Positions 1 through 9,533 of a DNA stretch of 64,000 nt are shown here, in pieces; position 1 is the stretch's first letter; the number at the start of each line of letters is the position of its first letter. Position numbers and translations under genes: made by a program. This DNA is from Nosema muscidifuracis (lineage: Eukaryota > Microsporidia > Nosematidae). The stretch covers positions 620,001 through 684,000 of the forward strand of contig JAIOKI010000002.1 of the NCBI GenBank assembly GCA_028335825.1, written 5' to 3'. Below the pieces are notes generated by a model. It made no database searches and had not been told where the DNA came from. It saw nothing but the letters and a program-made list of their open reading frames with translations.

Positions 1-554
1 CATACGATTTGTTTAACAAAGAACTTGACATATCTTTTGATAAATTCTTTGAGTTAAGTGGGGTGTACACAAAAAAATATGGAACTAATTATAAGGGATT
101 TCTTTCAAATAACAATCTAACTAACGATCTTGTAAATAAAATTGATGATATATGTGGTAACTTAAAACCTTATTTTACAGATACTTCTAAATCAGTTAAA
201 ATGTTAGAGAAGATTCCTATAAGAATATTTTGCTTCTCTAATTGTAATAAGAAACAATCTGAATATATGCTTACTACACTAGGTCTTGATAAATATGTTG
301 ATACACTCTTTGTACCTTCATATAAAGCTAATTCAGAAATTATTTGTAAACCAATGCCAGAATCTTTTGATATTGTCAATAAGATAATTAACAAGAAAGG
401 TAACAAGAAGATTCTATTTTTTGATGATAATATCAAAAATGTGAATGGAGCTAATAAAGCAGGATGGATTGGAATTCATGTGGATGATGCAGATAAAATA
501 AGTGAGATTGTTAATAAAGAAATGAAAGAACATTTTAACATTGAATTAAAATAA
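1..554 (+). CDS. HAD-family pyrimidine 5'-nucleotidase-like protein (5' partial)
   Basis: Partial gene; the frame is open to the left edge (codons Tyr-Asp-Leu-Phe come first), so the start and the nucleophile motif DxDxT lie outside the window. Counting from the Leu codon at position 9, HAD motif II is visible as FSN (about residues 76-78), the motif III lysine as KPMPESF (114-120) and the acidic motif IV as FFDDN (137-141), followed by N-x2-GA-x2-AGW. This spacing and the family order resemble the yeast SDT1/PHM8 pyrimidine 5'-nucleotidases, which dephosphorylate UMP, CMP or related substrates in the cytosol. Substrate is inferred from family only; another HAD phosphatase is possible. It ends with TAA, followed by a repeat-bearing spacer. 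Confidence 0.75.
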   Translation, partial: YDLFNKELDISFDKFFELSGVYTKKYGTNYKGFLSNNNLTNDLVNKIDDICGNLKPYFTDTSKSVKMLEKIPIRIFCFSNCNKKQSEYMLTTLGLDKYVDTLFVPSYKANSEIICKPMPESFDIVNKIINKKGNKKILFFDDNIKNVNGANKAGWIGIHVDDADKISEIVNKEMKEHFNIELK

Positions 555-1296
555 AACGGAATATTTTATTAAAAAATATATTTATAATTCAAAATATTCA
601 ATTTTTAAAGAATCATCTACAGCTTGGATTAATTGTTTTAGTAAAATAAATTAATATTTTAAATTCTGGTATATAATAAATATAAATTTGGAGTTTATTA
701 TTTCATTGCCTTGTTAATTGTATGAGTCTAAATTTCTTTATCTGCTTATTATTTTTAATTCTTCAGAGATCTTTATCTTATTTTTTTGTAATTTACTAAC
801 TTATTTATATTTATTAAGATTGAATCTGTACTTTCAAAATATATTTAATTCTTAAAGTATTGTTATTTAAGAGTACTGTTTTTTTCAATATATCAACACG
901 TATATTTCCGTCATTTAAAAATGTAATACTTCAATGATTAAAATTTGATATTCTAACTGTATATAATAGTTTGGGATTTTAATTTAAGAAATGTATTATC
1001 CTATGATAAGTCTTTTGAGGGTTAGGGGGTTTTATTTATAGATAATATTTTAATTTAGTAAATATTTCTTATTTTATATATTTAATTAAAGTTTATATTC
1101 AAAGACTAAATTATTTAATTTAATAAATACTTCTTATTTTACTTTATTTAATTGAAGCTTAGATTCACAGAATAATTTATGATAATATTTTAATTTAAAA
1201 AATACTTCTTATTATACTTATTTAATAAAAATTTATATTTAAAGACTAAATTATTTAATTTAATAAATACTTCTTATTTAATTTAAATATTTTTAT
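555..1296. repeat. AT-rich spacer with about four diverged 65-75 bp tandem units
   Basis: No gene seen. From about 1045 to 1290 the motif AAATACTTCTTATT recurs at 1060, 1125, 1200 and 1265, each followed by a TTTAATT-rich tail, giving about four copies with a 65-75 bp period. The rest (555-1040) is unstructured AT-rich DNA between the 3' ends of two convergent genes. Confidence 0.6.
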
Positions 1297-2460
1297 TTAT
1301 TTTTTTAATACTTCAATTCCTGGTAAATTATTACCACCTAACAATTTTAAAAAAGATCCTCCTCCAGTCGATACATGATAAAATTTATCTGTTGACGAAA
1401 ATTTACGAACACTTGCTGCTGTTTCTCCACCACCTACTACAACTTTATTTTTATGTTGACTTAATACTTCAACTAACTTTTTAGTACCAGAACTACAATT
1501 TTCATTCTCAAATATTCCTGGAGGTCCATTCCAAAATATTAATTTTGAATCGTTAATTTGTTCTTGAATATTTTCCAATGTTTTTGGACCAATATCAACT
1601 ACACATCCATCTTTTGGTATATCAGAAGAATAGTATAATTTGTTAGAATGTTGTATCTTATAATCATGAGATACATAAATCTTTACATTAAATTTTTCTG
1701 ATAGATCGTAGATCTTTTTTATAGAACTTGATGCTCCTTCTTCTACTTTAGATTCACCTGTTTCTATACGGAAATGATATTTAAGAAATGAACAAGCAAG
1801 AGCTCCAACGACAAATATTGATTTACATTTTGGTACAAGTGTTTCTAAAATGCTTATTTTATCTTGTATCTTACTTCCTCCTAATATTAATAAATCGACA
1901 CCTGTTTTTAATATTTCAAGACCAATTTCGAGTTCTTTGATCACTAAATTTCCTGCGTAAGATGGGAGTCCAGTTTTAGTAACAGAAAAGTCGTTTCTAT
2001 GTAAAACCCCAAATGAATCTATAACAACTATATCAACATATTTATTAAAAAATGTACTTAATATATTATTGTCTTTTTCTTTAGATTGTTCTTCAGGATA
2101 AAACCTTAAATTCTCTACAAATACAAATTTTTCTTCTTTATAATTTTCTATCTTACAGAAAGATAAATTTTCTTTTAAAGATTCTTCTACTATTTTCTTA
2201 AGTATATCATATACTGGTCTACAACTATATTCAGGTTCATATTTACCTTTAGGCCTACCTAAATGACTTCCTATAATTATACATGTAGGATTCTGATCAT
2301 AAACATCCTTTATTGTAGAAAATGACGATTTAATTTTATACAAATCAGTTACTTTATTACCATTTATAGGTACATTATAATCCATACGTATAAAAACTCT
2401 TTTATTTTTTAGATCAACATTTTTTAAGGATTTTATATCTTGTAAGTTTGTATTAACCAT
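1297..2460 (-). CDS. PGK1: Phosphoglycerate kinase
   Basis: Glycolytic enzyme that transfers phosphate from 1,3-bisphosphoglycerate to ADP in the cytosol. Recognisable PGK signatures in order: RMDYNVPI near the N-terminus, GSHLGRPKG, ENLRFYPEE, SFGVLHRND, GGSKIQDKI, FWNGPPGIFE, GGGETAASV and the C-terminal VSTGGGSFLKLLGG. From the chosen ATG it has 387 residues, a little short of the usual 410-420. The frame stays open upstream to a TTG at 2511, but those extra 17 codons are a low-complexity Phe/Leu stretch unlike PGK, so I start at the ATG at 2460 (MVNTNL). I see no CCC box at this start. With PGI and UGP1 in the same window it shows core carbon metabolism is retained. Confidence 0.95.
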   Translation of the reverse strand: MVNTNLQDIKSLKNVDLKNKRVFIRMDYNVPINGNKVTDLYKIKSSFSTIKDVYDQNPTCIIIGSHLGRPKGKYEPEYSCRPVYDILKKIVEESLKENLSFCKIENYKEEKFVFVENLRFYPEEQSKEKDNNILSTFFNKYVDIVVIDSFGVLHRNDFSVTKTGLPSYAGNLVIKELEIGLEILKTGVDLLILGGSKIQDKISILETLVPKCKSIFVVGALACSFLKYHFRIETGESKVEEGASSSIKKIYDLSEKFNVKIYVSHDYKIQHSNKLYYSSDIPKDGCVVDIGPKTLENIQEQINDSKLIFWNGPPGIFENENCSSGTKKLVEVLSQHKNKVVVGGGETAASVRKFSSTDKFYHVSTGGGSFLKLLGGNNLPGIEVLKK

Positions 2461-2529
2461 ATAAAATATTAAAAATCTATATTTAAATAAAAAAAGGAAC
2501 AAAAAAACCAATTATTGAAAAAATCACTT

Positions 2530-3708
2530 TTATTTATTAGCATGTCGATTTACTATTTCAAGAATTTTTGGTATAAAAATTTTTCTTGTCATTTTAACTT
2601 CAATCTTGTAATAAGTCAACCCTTTATATTCCATTTTCTTAATTCCATCAATATTAAGTAAATCTTTAATAAAGGGGAAATCAATAATTATCAGTGTACG
2701 TATATTTTTAATTTTTGTTGATACAAAATAAAAATCGAGACCCATATCTTCTTTAAAAGATTGAAGTTGTAAGTACAAAGCCATTCCTGATTTGTTAGGA
2801 TCGAGACCACTTATTTTAGATGATTCTCTGTCTATCCATTTATCGAATTTATATTTTATAACTGACATACCAAACGAATAATCATCAGAATTGTACTGTT
2901 TAAAATCTTTTTGAAGAATCAGACGTGTATCGTAAATATAATCATTACGTCTAGCTTTTTTTATATCTTTATATTCTTTTTTAAGTTCCTTCTTCTTCAA
3001 ACAAGATATTTTTTTTAATTTTTTGTATTGGAAGAAGTCGAAAGCACTAGTTCGTTTTTTAAGAAATTTTGTGTCAATTAAAATTGGGATAAGAAGAAGA
3101 TTAGCTAGTTGTGCACACAACATAGAAACATTTCTATCTTTTTTTAATTTAGTTTTTATATTAAAACAATGAATTTTCTTAGATAAATCTCTACCAAGAT
3201 ATTTTGATACTAAAGTTGTAGCTGATCCTACGTCTATATCGATATAAATACGTTTCGCGTTTGATATAGAAGTTGATAAGAAATGATGATCTATTATCAT
3301 TTCTATTTCACAGTCAGATAATTCATTCATAGGTTGATTATGATCAGTAAGAACTAATTTAATTTCTTTATCTTGTAAAGGATAAACTTCATTATTCATT
3401 AAAAAATAAGTACCAATTTTCCTAGCATTGTCTGAAAATCTTCCCATAGGTCTTTCTAAAAATATAAGATTCTCAATATCAATTTTAAATTTATCACAGA
3501 CGTATACTAACTCACCTTTAGTAAGAAAGACTTCTTTTCTCATAGGAACTACGTGTATAATATTTTCAGCATATGATACCACTAAAGAACTTATAAATGA
3601 ATCAAGATCACATCCTTCATTTCCCATACAAATTGTTATCTGAGCATGTGTAATTTTTTGTTTATTTCTTAGAAAAAAAGATTCAAGTTTTTCTTTAAGA
3701 AGTGTCAT
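2530..3708 (-). CDS. PPX1: Exopolyphosphatase, DHH/PPX1 family
   Basis: Hydrolyses terminal phosphates of polyphosphate chains in a metal-dependent way (family knowledge). The DHH superfamily motifs are intact: GNEGCDLDS at residues 29-37 (metal ligands D34, D36), TDHN at 121-124, DHH at 140-142, and GSATTLV at 161-167, which is typical of PPX1/prune-type enzymes. The C-terminal third should be the DHHA2 domain. Length of 392 residues fits yeast PPX1 (about 397). The ATG at 3708 is preceded by CCC at 3710-3712, one base away, which supports this start. It lies 18 bp from the TTG-extended end of the PGK frame on the same strand, so spacing is tight. A prune-like or inorganic pyrophosphatase activity is the main alternative. 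Confidence 0.88.
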   Translation of the reverse strand: MTLLKEKLESFFLRNKQKITHAQITICMGNEGCDLDSFISSLVVSYAENIIHVVPMRKEVFLTKGELVYVCDKFKIDIENLIFLERPMGRFSDNARKIGTYFLMNNEVYPLQDKEIKLVLTDHNQPMNELSDCEIEMIIDHHFLSTSISNAKRIYIDIDVGSATTLVSKYLGRDLSKKIHCFNIKTKLKKDRNVSMLCAQLANLLLIPILIDTKFLKKRTSAFDFFQYKKLKKISCLKKKELKKEYKDIKKARRNDYIYDTRLILQKDFKQYNSDDYSFGMSVIKYKFDKWIDRESSKISGLDPNKSGMALYLQLQSFKEDMGLDFYFVSTKIKNIRTLIIIDFPFIKDLLNIDGIKKMEYKGLTYYKIEVKMTRKIFIPKILEIVNRHANK

Positions 3709-4558
3709 AGGGTAAATGTCAACAATTTTATATATTAATTTATAAATCAGATATGATACAAAATCATAATAAAATTTATATTGTATTTTTATTAATATTC
3801 AATAAAATCATAGTAATAATATTCAATAAAACCTTTTTAATAATATTTAATAATATTTTTATACATTAATATCCAATAAAATCTTTATACATTAATATTC
3901 ATTAAAATCATTGTAATAACATATAAACTTTATAGAATCTTCATTTCAAATATTTAATTTTATCATATTTTCTGTGTACAACATAAAAAATGAGAGTCCC
4001 CAAACATTAACAATTTAAAAAATATGGTTTATTTTGGAATCGAAGAAAAGAGTTTATTCAAAATATGTGGAGAGTATTTTGCTTAATGATATAAAATATA
4101 GAATTAGATAAAAAATCAAAGATACCTCTTAGAGAGACAAAATCAAAATTAAGTTGTTAAAGTTTAAATTTAAATGATATTATAATTTAACTAGCTAAAG
4201 CTTTTCTATTCTGATACAATTGTTGTAATTTTATTAGGGACTATTAAACTTTTTATATAATTGGAATAAATTTTCTGTTCTGAGACAATTGATGTAATTT
4301 TATTAAGATAAATATTAAACTTTTTACAAATAAATGATATTTTTAGAGAATTATTAATCCAACCTATCTTCCTATACATAAACTAAAAAATAGATCAGTA
4401 ACTCTTATTTTTAATTTAATAATTATAAAAATTTATGGCACAAATAAATATATCAGATATCTTAATTTGTAAGATAAGCAATTCTTCTGGTTTTATTGGT
4501 CTTTTACAAAAAATAGGAGAAGATTTTAAAAGTATCTTAAAAAAATATAAACATTTAT
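3709..4558. repeat. AT-rich spacer with a 69-bp direct repeat and shorter repeats
   Basis: No convincing gene. Between about 3770 and 3920 a short motif like TTAATATTCAATAAAATC recurs several times with variation. Between 4202 and 4330 a unit beginning TTTTCTATTCTGA / TTTTCTGTTCTGA is present twice with a period of about 69 bp. A 63-codon ATG frame at 4435-4626 is discussed among the rejected items. Confidence 0.5.
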
Positions 4559-5029
4559 TTACCCAAACAAATCTGAATAATAAGGTGGATCTTCTAAATA
4601 ATCCCCTTCATCTTCTATATAAGTAGGTTTAAAAGATACATTTTTTAACATCTCTTTCAAGCAGTTGTAAAAAACTGTCGAATCAGAATCTTCAAATGAT
4701 AAGTAAATAGAAGCCATGAAGTTGTTATCAACAATGAAGTCTATAGCATTCTCAGTTTCTTGGAAGAATATTTTAGATATAGGAATTGTAAATGAGCTGA
4801 AATATTCGGAAATATTAACTGGTCTGTAAATAAGTCGATAATTTGTTAAAAATAAAGTACCTTTGTATGACAAATATTTACGAGTGTTTGCTGGTATTCC
4901 ATTTCCAGTTTGGAATACAAATTTTGTGCTTGGGTTGTAATAAGCTATATCTTCATCGTCTTCTACAGGTAATGGAATGTTGTGTTTGGTAAATGCTGTG
5001 TTGTTAAGTTGTTCGAGATTTTCTTTCAT
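4559..5029 (-). CDS. GRAM-domain protein resembling WBP2, with C-terminal PPxY motif
   Basis: A 156-residue protein whose central part reads like a WBP2-type GRAM/PH-like domain: an IPANTRKYLSYKGTLFLTNYR block (about residues 44-64, KGTxxLTxYRxI pattern), then SFTIPISKI about 15 residues later, in the order seen in WW-domain-binding protein 2. The protein ends in an acidic tail containing PPYY, a PPxY motif of the kind bound by WW domains; WBP2 also carries PPxY motifs after its GRAM domain. Function in microsporidia is unknown to me; membrane-lipid or adaptor binding is inferred from the fold. The start ATG at 5029 fits the domain; no clear CCC box is present. The 3' end runs into a spacer with repeats. 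Confidence 0.6.
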   Translation of the reverse strand: MKENLEQLNNTAFTKHNIPLPVEDDEDIAYYNPSTKFVFQTGNGIPANTRKYLSYKGTLFLTNYRLIYRPVNISEYFSSFTIPISKIFFQETENAIDFIVDNNFMASIYLSFEDSDSTVFYNCLKEMLKNVSFKPTYIEDEGDYLEDPPYYSDLFG

Positions 5030-5241
5030 TAATTGTTTAAGGATAAAATAAAATAAAAAGTTAAATATATTCTCGATTGGGGAATAATATGAGTCAAATT
5101 AAGGAGGAGTTATTTGAGTTGATCTGGATTTAAGATAATAGAATAATAATTTCAATATAAAATTAGAAGAGCTGATATTGAATTTTATTATTAATTATTA
5201 AATTATAAAAGTGAATATTAAATTAGAATAATGGTATTGAG

Positions 5242-5440
5242 ATTAAAAAAGCGAATATTGAACTTAAAAACAAAATATAAATTAAAAAAGCGAACATTGA
5301 ACTTAAAAAACAAAATATAAATTAAAAAGCGAATATTGAACTTAAAAAACAAAATATAAATTAAAAAAAGCGAATATTGAACTTAAAAAATAAAATATAA
5401 ATTAAAAAATCGAACATTGAACTTAAAAAACAAAATATAA
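5242..5440. repeat. Minisatellite, five 39-41 bp units
   Basis: Five head-to-tail copies starting at 5242, 5281, 5321, 5360 and 5401, each beginning ATTAAAAAAGCGAAYATTGA and ending ACAAAATATAA. Differences between copies are few base changes and one-base changes in A-runs, so the array is young or homogenised. It fills most of the spacer 5030-5490 between two same-strand genes; nothing else is visible there. Confidence 0.92.
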
Positions 5441-5490
5441 ATTAATACAATTATAATTTAAAAAAATTATTAGAAGAATAAAATATAAAT

Positions 5491-6051
5491 TTAATTTAAT
5501 TTATTGATGTCTTTTGTTTCATAAATCTTAATAATTTTTATAGGCTCTTCTTTTAACTTATGCCCCAAACATTTTAAAATACCACAAGTCTTCTCATCTA
5601 CAACATCATTAACATTACAAACTAAATAATCATCCTCTAAAAATACAATATTTTTCTCAGTAATAGTTGGTAAAAACTCACCCAATACTTTATTCTTAAT
5701 TTGTCCTTTATTGACAATAACCTCCTTATTGGTAACATCTCCTGGTTGAAGATAAGTTTCATATTTGTACATCTTAAGATTTTCAATTCCTTTTGAATCA
5801 GTAAATACTAAAAAGAAATTATTTTTTAAATCTTTGATGTCATTTAGGCTGTAATTTTTAACTAAAAAATTCTTCTTTACAAAAATTATTTCTGAATCTT
5901 CTAGTTCACTACGCATTTTACGTAATAAAGTTGAGTTTATGTCTGTATTTTCTACTAAGCACATGTATGGATGTTTGGATATGTAGTTGGGTAATTTATC
6001 GAGAATTGATAATTTCTGGTCTTTTGTTTTTTTTTCGATTTTGGTTTTCAT
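5491..6051 (-). CDS. MRT4: Ribosome assembly factor MRT4 (P0-like)
   Basis: A 186-residue relative of ribosomal stalk protein P0. MRT4 occupies the P0 site on pre-60S particles in the nucleolus and is later exchanged for P0. The sequence aligns in order with yeast MRT4: basic N-terminus, HPYMCLVENTDINSTLLRKM (about residues 28-47), FVKKNFLVK, LVFTDSKGIENL, the DVTNKEVIVNKGQI segment and the terminal EDDYLVCNVNDVVDEKTCG block. It lacks the acidic P0 tail, which favours MRT4 over P0. The frame has an earlier ATG at 6093, but a CCC immediately precedes the ATG at 6051 and the upstream 14 residues are hydrophobic and unlike the family, so 6051 is the chosen start. Confidence 0.82.
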   Translation of the reverse strand: MKTKIEKKTKDQKLSILDKLPNYISKHPYMCLVENTDINSTLLRKMRSELEDSEIIFVKKNFLVKNYSLNDIKDLKNNFFLVFTDSKGIENLKMYKYETYLQPGDVTNKEVIVNKGQIKNKVLGEFLPTITEKNIVFLEDDYLVCNVNDVVDEKTCGILKCLGHKLKEEPIKIIKIYETKDINKLN

Positions 6052-6054
6052 GGG
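6052..6054 (-). promoter_or_regulatory. CCC start-site motif of MRT4
   Basis: On the minus strand CCC directly abuts the ATG at 6051. CCC-like boxes next to start codons are a described microsporidian signal. Here the box decides between the ATG at 6051 and an upstream ATG at 6093. Confidence 0.65.
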
Positions 6055-6141
6055 AATAAAAAAATTTTGAATTAAAAAATAATAATAATTCATAAAAATA
6101 TAACTGTCATTTAATCATAAAACGTTATCTTCAAGATTTTT

Positions 6142-6255
6142 AAAATGAATCTATTATAATAATTATTTTAGAGTAAATCTATTATGATAATTATTTAAAA
6201 TGAATATATTATGATAACTATTTAAAATAAATCTATTATGATAATTGAATAACAA
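6142..6255. repeat. About four 27-bp tandem units
   Basis: The motif (A/G)AATCTATTATGATAATTA recurs at about 6147, 6174, 6202 and 6229 with a 27-bp period, in the divergent spacer between MRT4 and UGP1. The remainder of the spacer up to 6504 is AT-rich with no other signal that I can identify. Confidence 0.75.
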
Positions 6256-6504
6256 TCATTTAAAATTTTATTGATAACTGATTTAAACCAATTAAATTGA
6301 AGATATAAGCTGACCTATAAATTTTTTTAACTCTATCAAATCAATAAATAAATATTAAACATCTAATTAAAAAAATTTACAAATATCAGTAAAAATCAAT
6401 TATTCCTCCTTTATCAACACATTACCAGTAGATTTATTCTCCTTAAATCTATCCAATAAAATTTAATCAAAAAAACTATTTAAATAATTTTTTCGTAAAT
6501 TAAA

Positions 6505-7944
6505 ATGGATGACGCTGACAGTACCGAATATTCAATTCTTATTGACAATATTTGTATCGATAATCTTCTAAAAAAGATGCGGGAAACACTTAACAAAATG
6601 GAACAAGAAGGTGCTGATTCTAAACAGATGAATCAGTTCTACGAGTTATACTCAAGATACTTGAAAAATAGAGGTGAAACTATTGTGTGGGAAGATATTA
6701 AATCACCAATGGATCGAATTATCCAATACTCAGATATTATTCAACAAGATGGAGATGCAAGAGATCTTCTTAAAAAACTAGCTGTGCTTAAACTTAATGG
6801 TGGGTTGGGAACTACAATGGGATGTGTTGGACCAAAAAGTGCTATACCAGTAAAAGGTAATAAAAATTTTATTGATTTAGTAGCTAAACAGTTAAAATTC
6901 CTTAGAAGAAAGTATAACGTAGAAGTTCCTCTCGTACTTATGAACTCATTTAATACAGAAACAATGACTGAATCATTGATATCAAGACATGATAATATAC
7001 TCACATTTAATCAATCAAAATATCCTCGTATAAGTAGTGATACACTTTTACCACCAAGAAATTTAGATAATAAAGAAATTTTTTACCCACCTGGTCATGG
7101 AGATATTTTAAATTCATTGGCTGATAGCGGAATGTTAGATAAATTATTAGCAGATGGTAAAGAATATCTTTTTATTTCTAATATAGACAATTTAGCTGCT
7201 ACTGTAGATCTCAAATTATTAGAATATTTTGATTCACAGAATCTTGAATTTATGATGGAAGTAACGTCTAAAACACGTGCTGATATCAAAGGAGGTACAC
7301 TTATAGAATATGGAGGTGCATTGAGATTATTAGAAATAGCACAAGTTCCACCTTCTAAAAAATCAGAATTTACTAGTGTAAGGAAGTTTAAGATTTTTAA
7401 TACGAATTCTGCTTGGATAAATCTCAAATCTTTAAAGAATAAATTAGAAACAGAAAAATTTAATTTAGATATTATTGAGAATAAGAAGACAGTAAATAAT
7501 GAGACAGTTTATCAATTAGAAACAGCAATTGGATCAGCTATACGATTTTTCGATAGATCTTGTGGTGTAGTAGTTCCAAGATCAAGATTTCTTCCTGTTA
7601 AGACCTGTTCAGATTTATTTTTAGTAGAAAGTAATCTTTTTGTAGAACGTAACGGTCAACTTATTTTAAATCCTAATAGAGTTCCTATGAATGTTCCTAC
7701 TATTAAACTAATAGGAGATAATTTTAAAAAGATAGAGAAATATGAAGAATCTTTTAAGGGAATTCCTGACTTATTAGAGCTTGATAGTTTAACTGTAAGT
7801 GGAAATGTTGTGTTTGGTAAAAATGTTGTATTAAAAGGTACTGTTATTATATTAGCTGATAAGAATAGTGTTATCAATATACCTGATGGAAGTGTGTTAG
7901 ATGATAATATTGTCTATGGTAATTTACCTATTATTGAACATTAA
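6505..7944 (+). CDS. UGP1: UTP-glucose-1-phosphate uridylyltransferase
   Basis: Makes UDP-glucose from UTP and glucose-1-phosphate, feeding trehalose and wall polysaccharide synthesis. Key family blocks are clear: LKLNGGLGTTMGCVGPKS (residues about 95-112, the nucleotide-binding loop), PLVLMNSFNTETMT, FNQSKYPRI, YPPGHGDILNSL, FISNIDNLAATVD, KGGTLIEY, FNTNSAWINL and PRSRFLPVKTCSDL. The C-terminal part (SLTVSGNVVFGKNVVLKG) looks like the usual left-handed beta-helix. At 479 residues it is close to the fungal enzyme (about 499). The ATG at 6505 is the first in frame; there is no CCC box within 20 bases, but an A/T-rich AAATT-like stretch precedes it. Divergent from MRT4, tail-to-tail with the next gene. 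Confidence 0.95.
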   Translation: MDDADSTEYSILIDNICIDNLLKKMRETLNKMEQEGADSKQMNQFYELYSRYLKNRGETIVWEDIKSPMDRIIQYSDIIQQDGDARDLLKKLAVLKLNGGLGTTMGCVGPKSAIPVKGNKNFIDLVAKQLKFLRRKYNVEVPLVLMNSFNTETMTESLISRHDNILTFNQSKYPRISSDTLLPPRNLDNKEIFYPPGHGDILNSLADSGMLDKLLADGKEYLFISNIDNLAATVDLKLLEYFDSQNLEFMMEVTSKTRADIKGGTLIEYGGALRLLEIAQVPPSKKSEFTSVRKFKIFNTNSAWINLKSLKNKLETEKFNLDIIENKKTVNNETVYQLETAIGSAIRFFDRSCGVVVPRSRFLPVKTCSDLFLVESNLFVERNGQLILNPNRVPMNVPTIKLIGDNFKKIEKYEESFKGIPDLLELDSLTVSGNVVFGKNVVLKGTVIILADKNSVINIPDGSVLDDNIVYGNLPIIEH

Positions 7945-8045
7945 ATCAAATGAAGTTTATTTTTTATATTTAAGTTTGTTTATTAACAAACAAAATTATC
8001 CTTACCGTTACTACTAAATATAATATTAAAATTAAAAAAGTTTAA

Positions 8046-9089
8046 TTAAACCATTAATAGAATAAACAATCCTATTATAGAGACAGTCCATACTTCCTTT
8101 TCTCCATTATTAGCAAGTGCTTTACATTCTTCTTCATCATCAGTACACTTATTGGTTAATTCTAGATACAAAGCATCGAGTTCTTCCTTACTTCCTATTT
8201 CCACTTTAAGTAATTCTCTTACTATCAATTTATTAACTAAACTGTAAGGTAAAATTATTTCCTTAATTAATTTATCATCCTTAGTAGTGTAAACTCTTAT
8301 ACCTGTAGGAATAGATTCCCCTTGGATTTCATATTTAGTCAAATAACCTGATTTTTTAATATCTTCTTTCTTATCATTCTTCCTATTATCTTCTTTCTTA
8401 TCATTCTTCTTATTATCTTCCTCCTTATCGTTCTTCTTATCATCATTCTCATTATCATTTTTAATATCTTCTTTTAGTACTAAATTAGTATTCTTATTAA
8501 GATATTCACAAGCTGGTACTATTTTATATCCCATATTTCTTAAAATATTCCCCAAATGTCTTAATATATTCACACTTTTAATATACCTATCTCTAAATAC
8601 AAAAGACAATCTTTCAGATGATTCTTTACTTAATGTATGTACTAGAAAAGGCCATACATCAGATTTCTGATCATCTTCACTATCAAAATTTGGAGTAGTA
8701 GCTATATATCCCATACTCTCTGATACAGAATAAGCTTCATCTGATATTATACCTACAGATGGTAATCTTAGCAGTACAGGTTTGTATCCTGTTTTCTTAA
8801 TGAACTCTTCTTCATATTTTTTAATTATCTTTTTGATATCATTTTTATTCTTATTAATTTCTTCTGTAATAGATATTCCTACTTCAAATCCACTGTCTAT
8901 GATATAATCAACTATTCTTTTATTAAATAAATCATGGAATGGATCTAAATGAAATACAACAGGAATATTTGATATAATAGATTCATCTACTAACCTGTAA
9001 ATATTTTTACTTGGTCCTTCATCAAATGATATCATGGACATTCGATTAATACTTGAAGAGAATATTTTTATCATAAATATAAAAATCAT
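8046..9089 (-). CDS. Polysaccharide (chitin) deacetylase-like protein, probably inactive
   Basis: NodB-homology protein of 347 residues. Motif 1 is altered to SFDEGP (residues 21-26, canonical T/SFDDGP). Motif 2, normally H-[ST]-x2-H that holds zinc, is replaced by GISITEE (71-77) with no histidines. Motif 3 keeps only RLP (108-110). A Lys/Asp/Asn/Glu repeat (about 210-246, KKNDKKEDN-like units) follows the domain, and the protein ends in a hydrophobic stretch (332-347), consistent with a membrane or GPI anchor. The N-terminus is short and hydrophobic (MIFIFMIKIF), so a signal anchor is possible. Microsporidia have a chitin-deacetylase-like protein at the spore wall/plasma membrane interface; the lost ligands suggest a binding or structural role here. 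ATG at 9074 is an alternative start. Confidence 0.75.
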   Translation of the reverse strand: MIFIFMIKIFSSSINRMSMISFDEGPSKNIYRLVDESIISNIPVVFHLDPFHDLFNKRIVDYIIDSGFEVGISITEEINKNKNDIKKIIKKYEEEFIKKTGYKPVLLRLPSVGIISDEAYSVSESMGYIATTPNFDSEDDQKSDVWPFLVHTLSKESSERLSFVFRDRYIKSVNILRHLGNILRNMGYKIVPACEYLNKNTNLVLKEDIKNDNENDDKKNDKEEDNKKNDKKEDNRKNDKKEDIKKSGYLTKYEIQGESIPTGIRVYTTKDDKLIKEIILPYSLVNKLIVRELLKVEIGSKEELDALYLELTNKCTDDEEECKALANNGEKEVWTVSIIGLFILLMV

Positions 9090-9533
9090 GAAATTAGAAG
9101 GATTTCTCTTTTTATGTATTTATAAAAATAAAGTTTTTTAAAATTAATTTAAAAATGTCTAATAAGATTTTTTAATTAAAATAAGAGTTATTTAATTAAA
9201 ATTAATAGCTAGTAAATTTTCATAAATAAGCATAATAAATAAGTATAAATTAATGATAATAAAATAATTAGATAATAAATAAGAAAGTGATAATAAAATA
9301 ATTAATAAGATTGTGATAATAATTTTTAAAGAATAATTTAAGTATCATAAATGATAATAAAATAATTAATAAGATTGTGATAATAATCAAATAAGCATAA
9401 ATAATTAAATAATCAAATATAAATAATTTAATAATCAAATATAAATAATTTAATAATAAATCAAGAATAAATATAAATAAAGTAAATAAATCAAATATAA
9501 ATAAGTTTATTCTTTAAAGAATTAATACATTTT
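9090..9533. repeat. AT-rich spacer with short irregular repeats
   Basis: No gene seen. AATAATTAATAAGATTGTGA occurs near 9298 and 9361, and AATCAAATATAAATAATTTA recurs between about 9412 and 9455. The array is irregular and very low in GC. Confidence 0.5.

Noticed and set aside
4435-4626. 63-codon plus-strand frame with ATG and preceding AAATTT
   Set aside because: Overlaps the 3' end of the GRAM gene antisense, has no recognisable domain or CCC box, and its composition is that of AT-rich random sequence.
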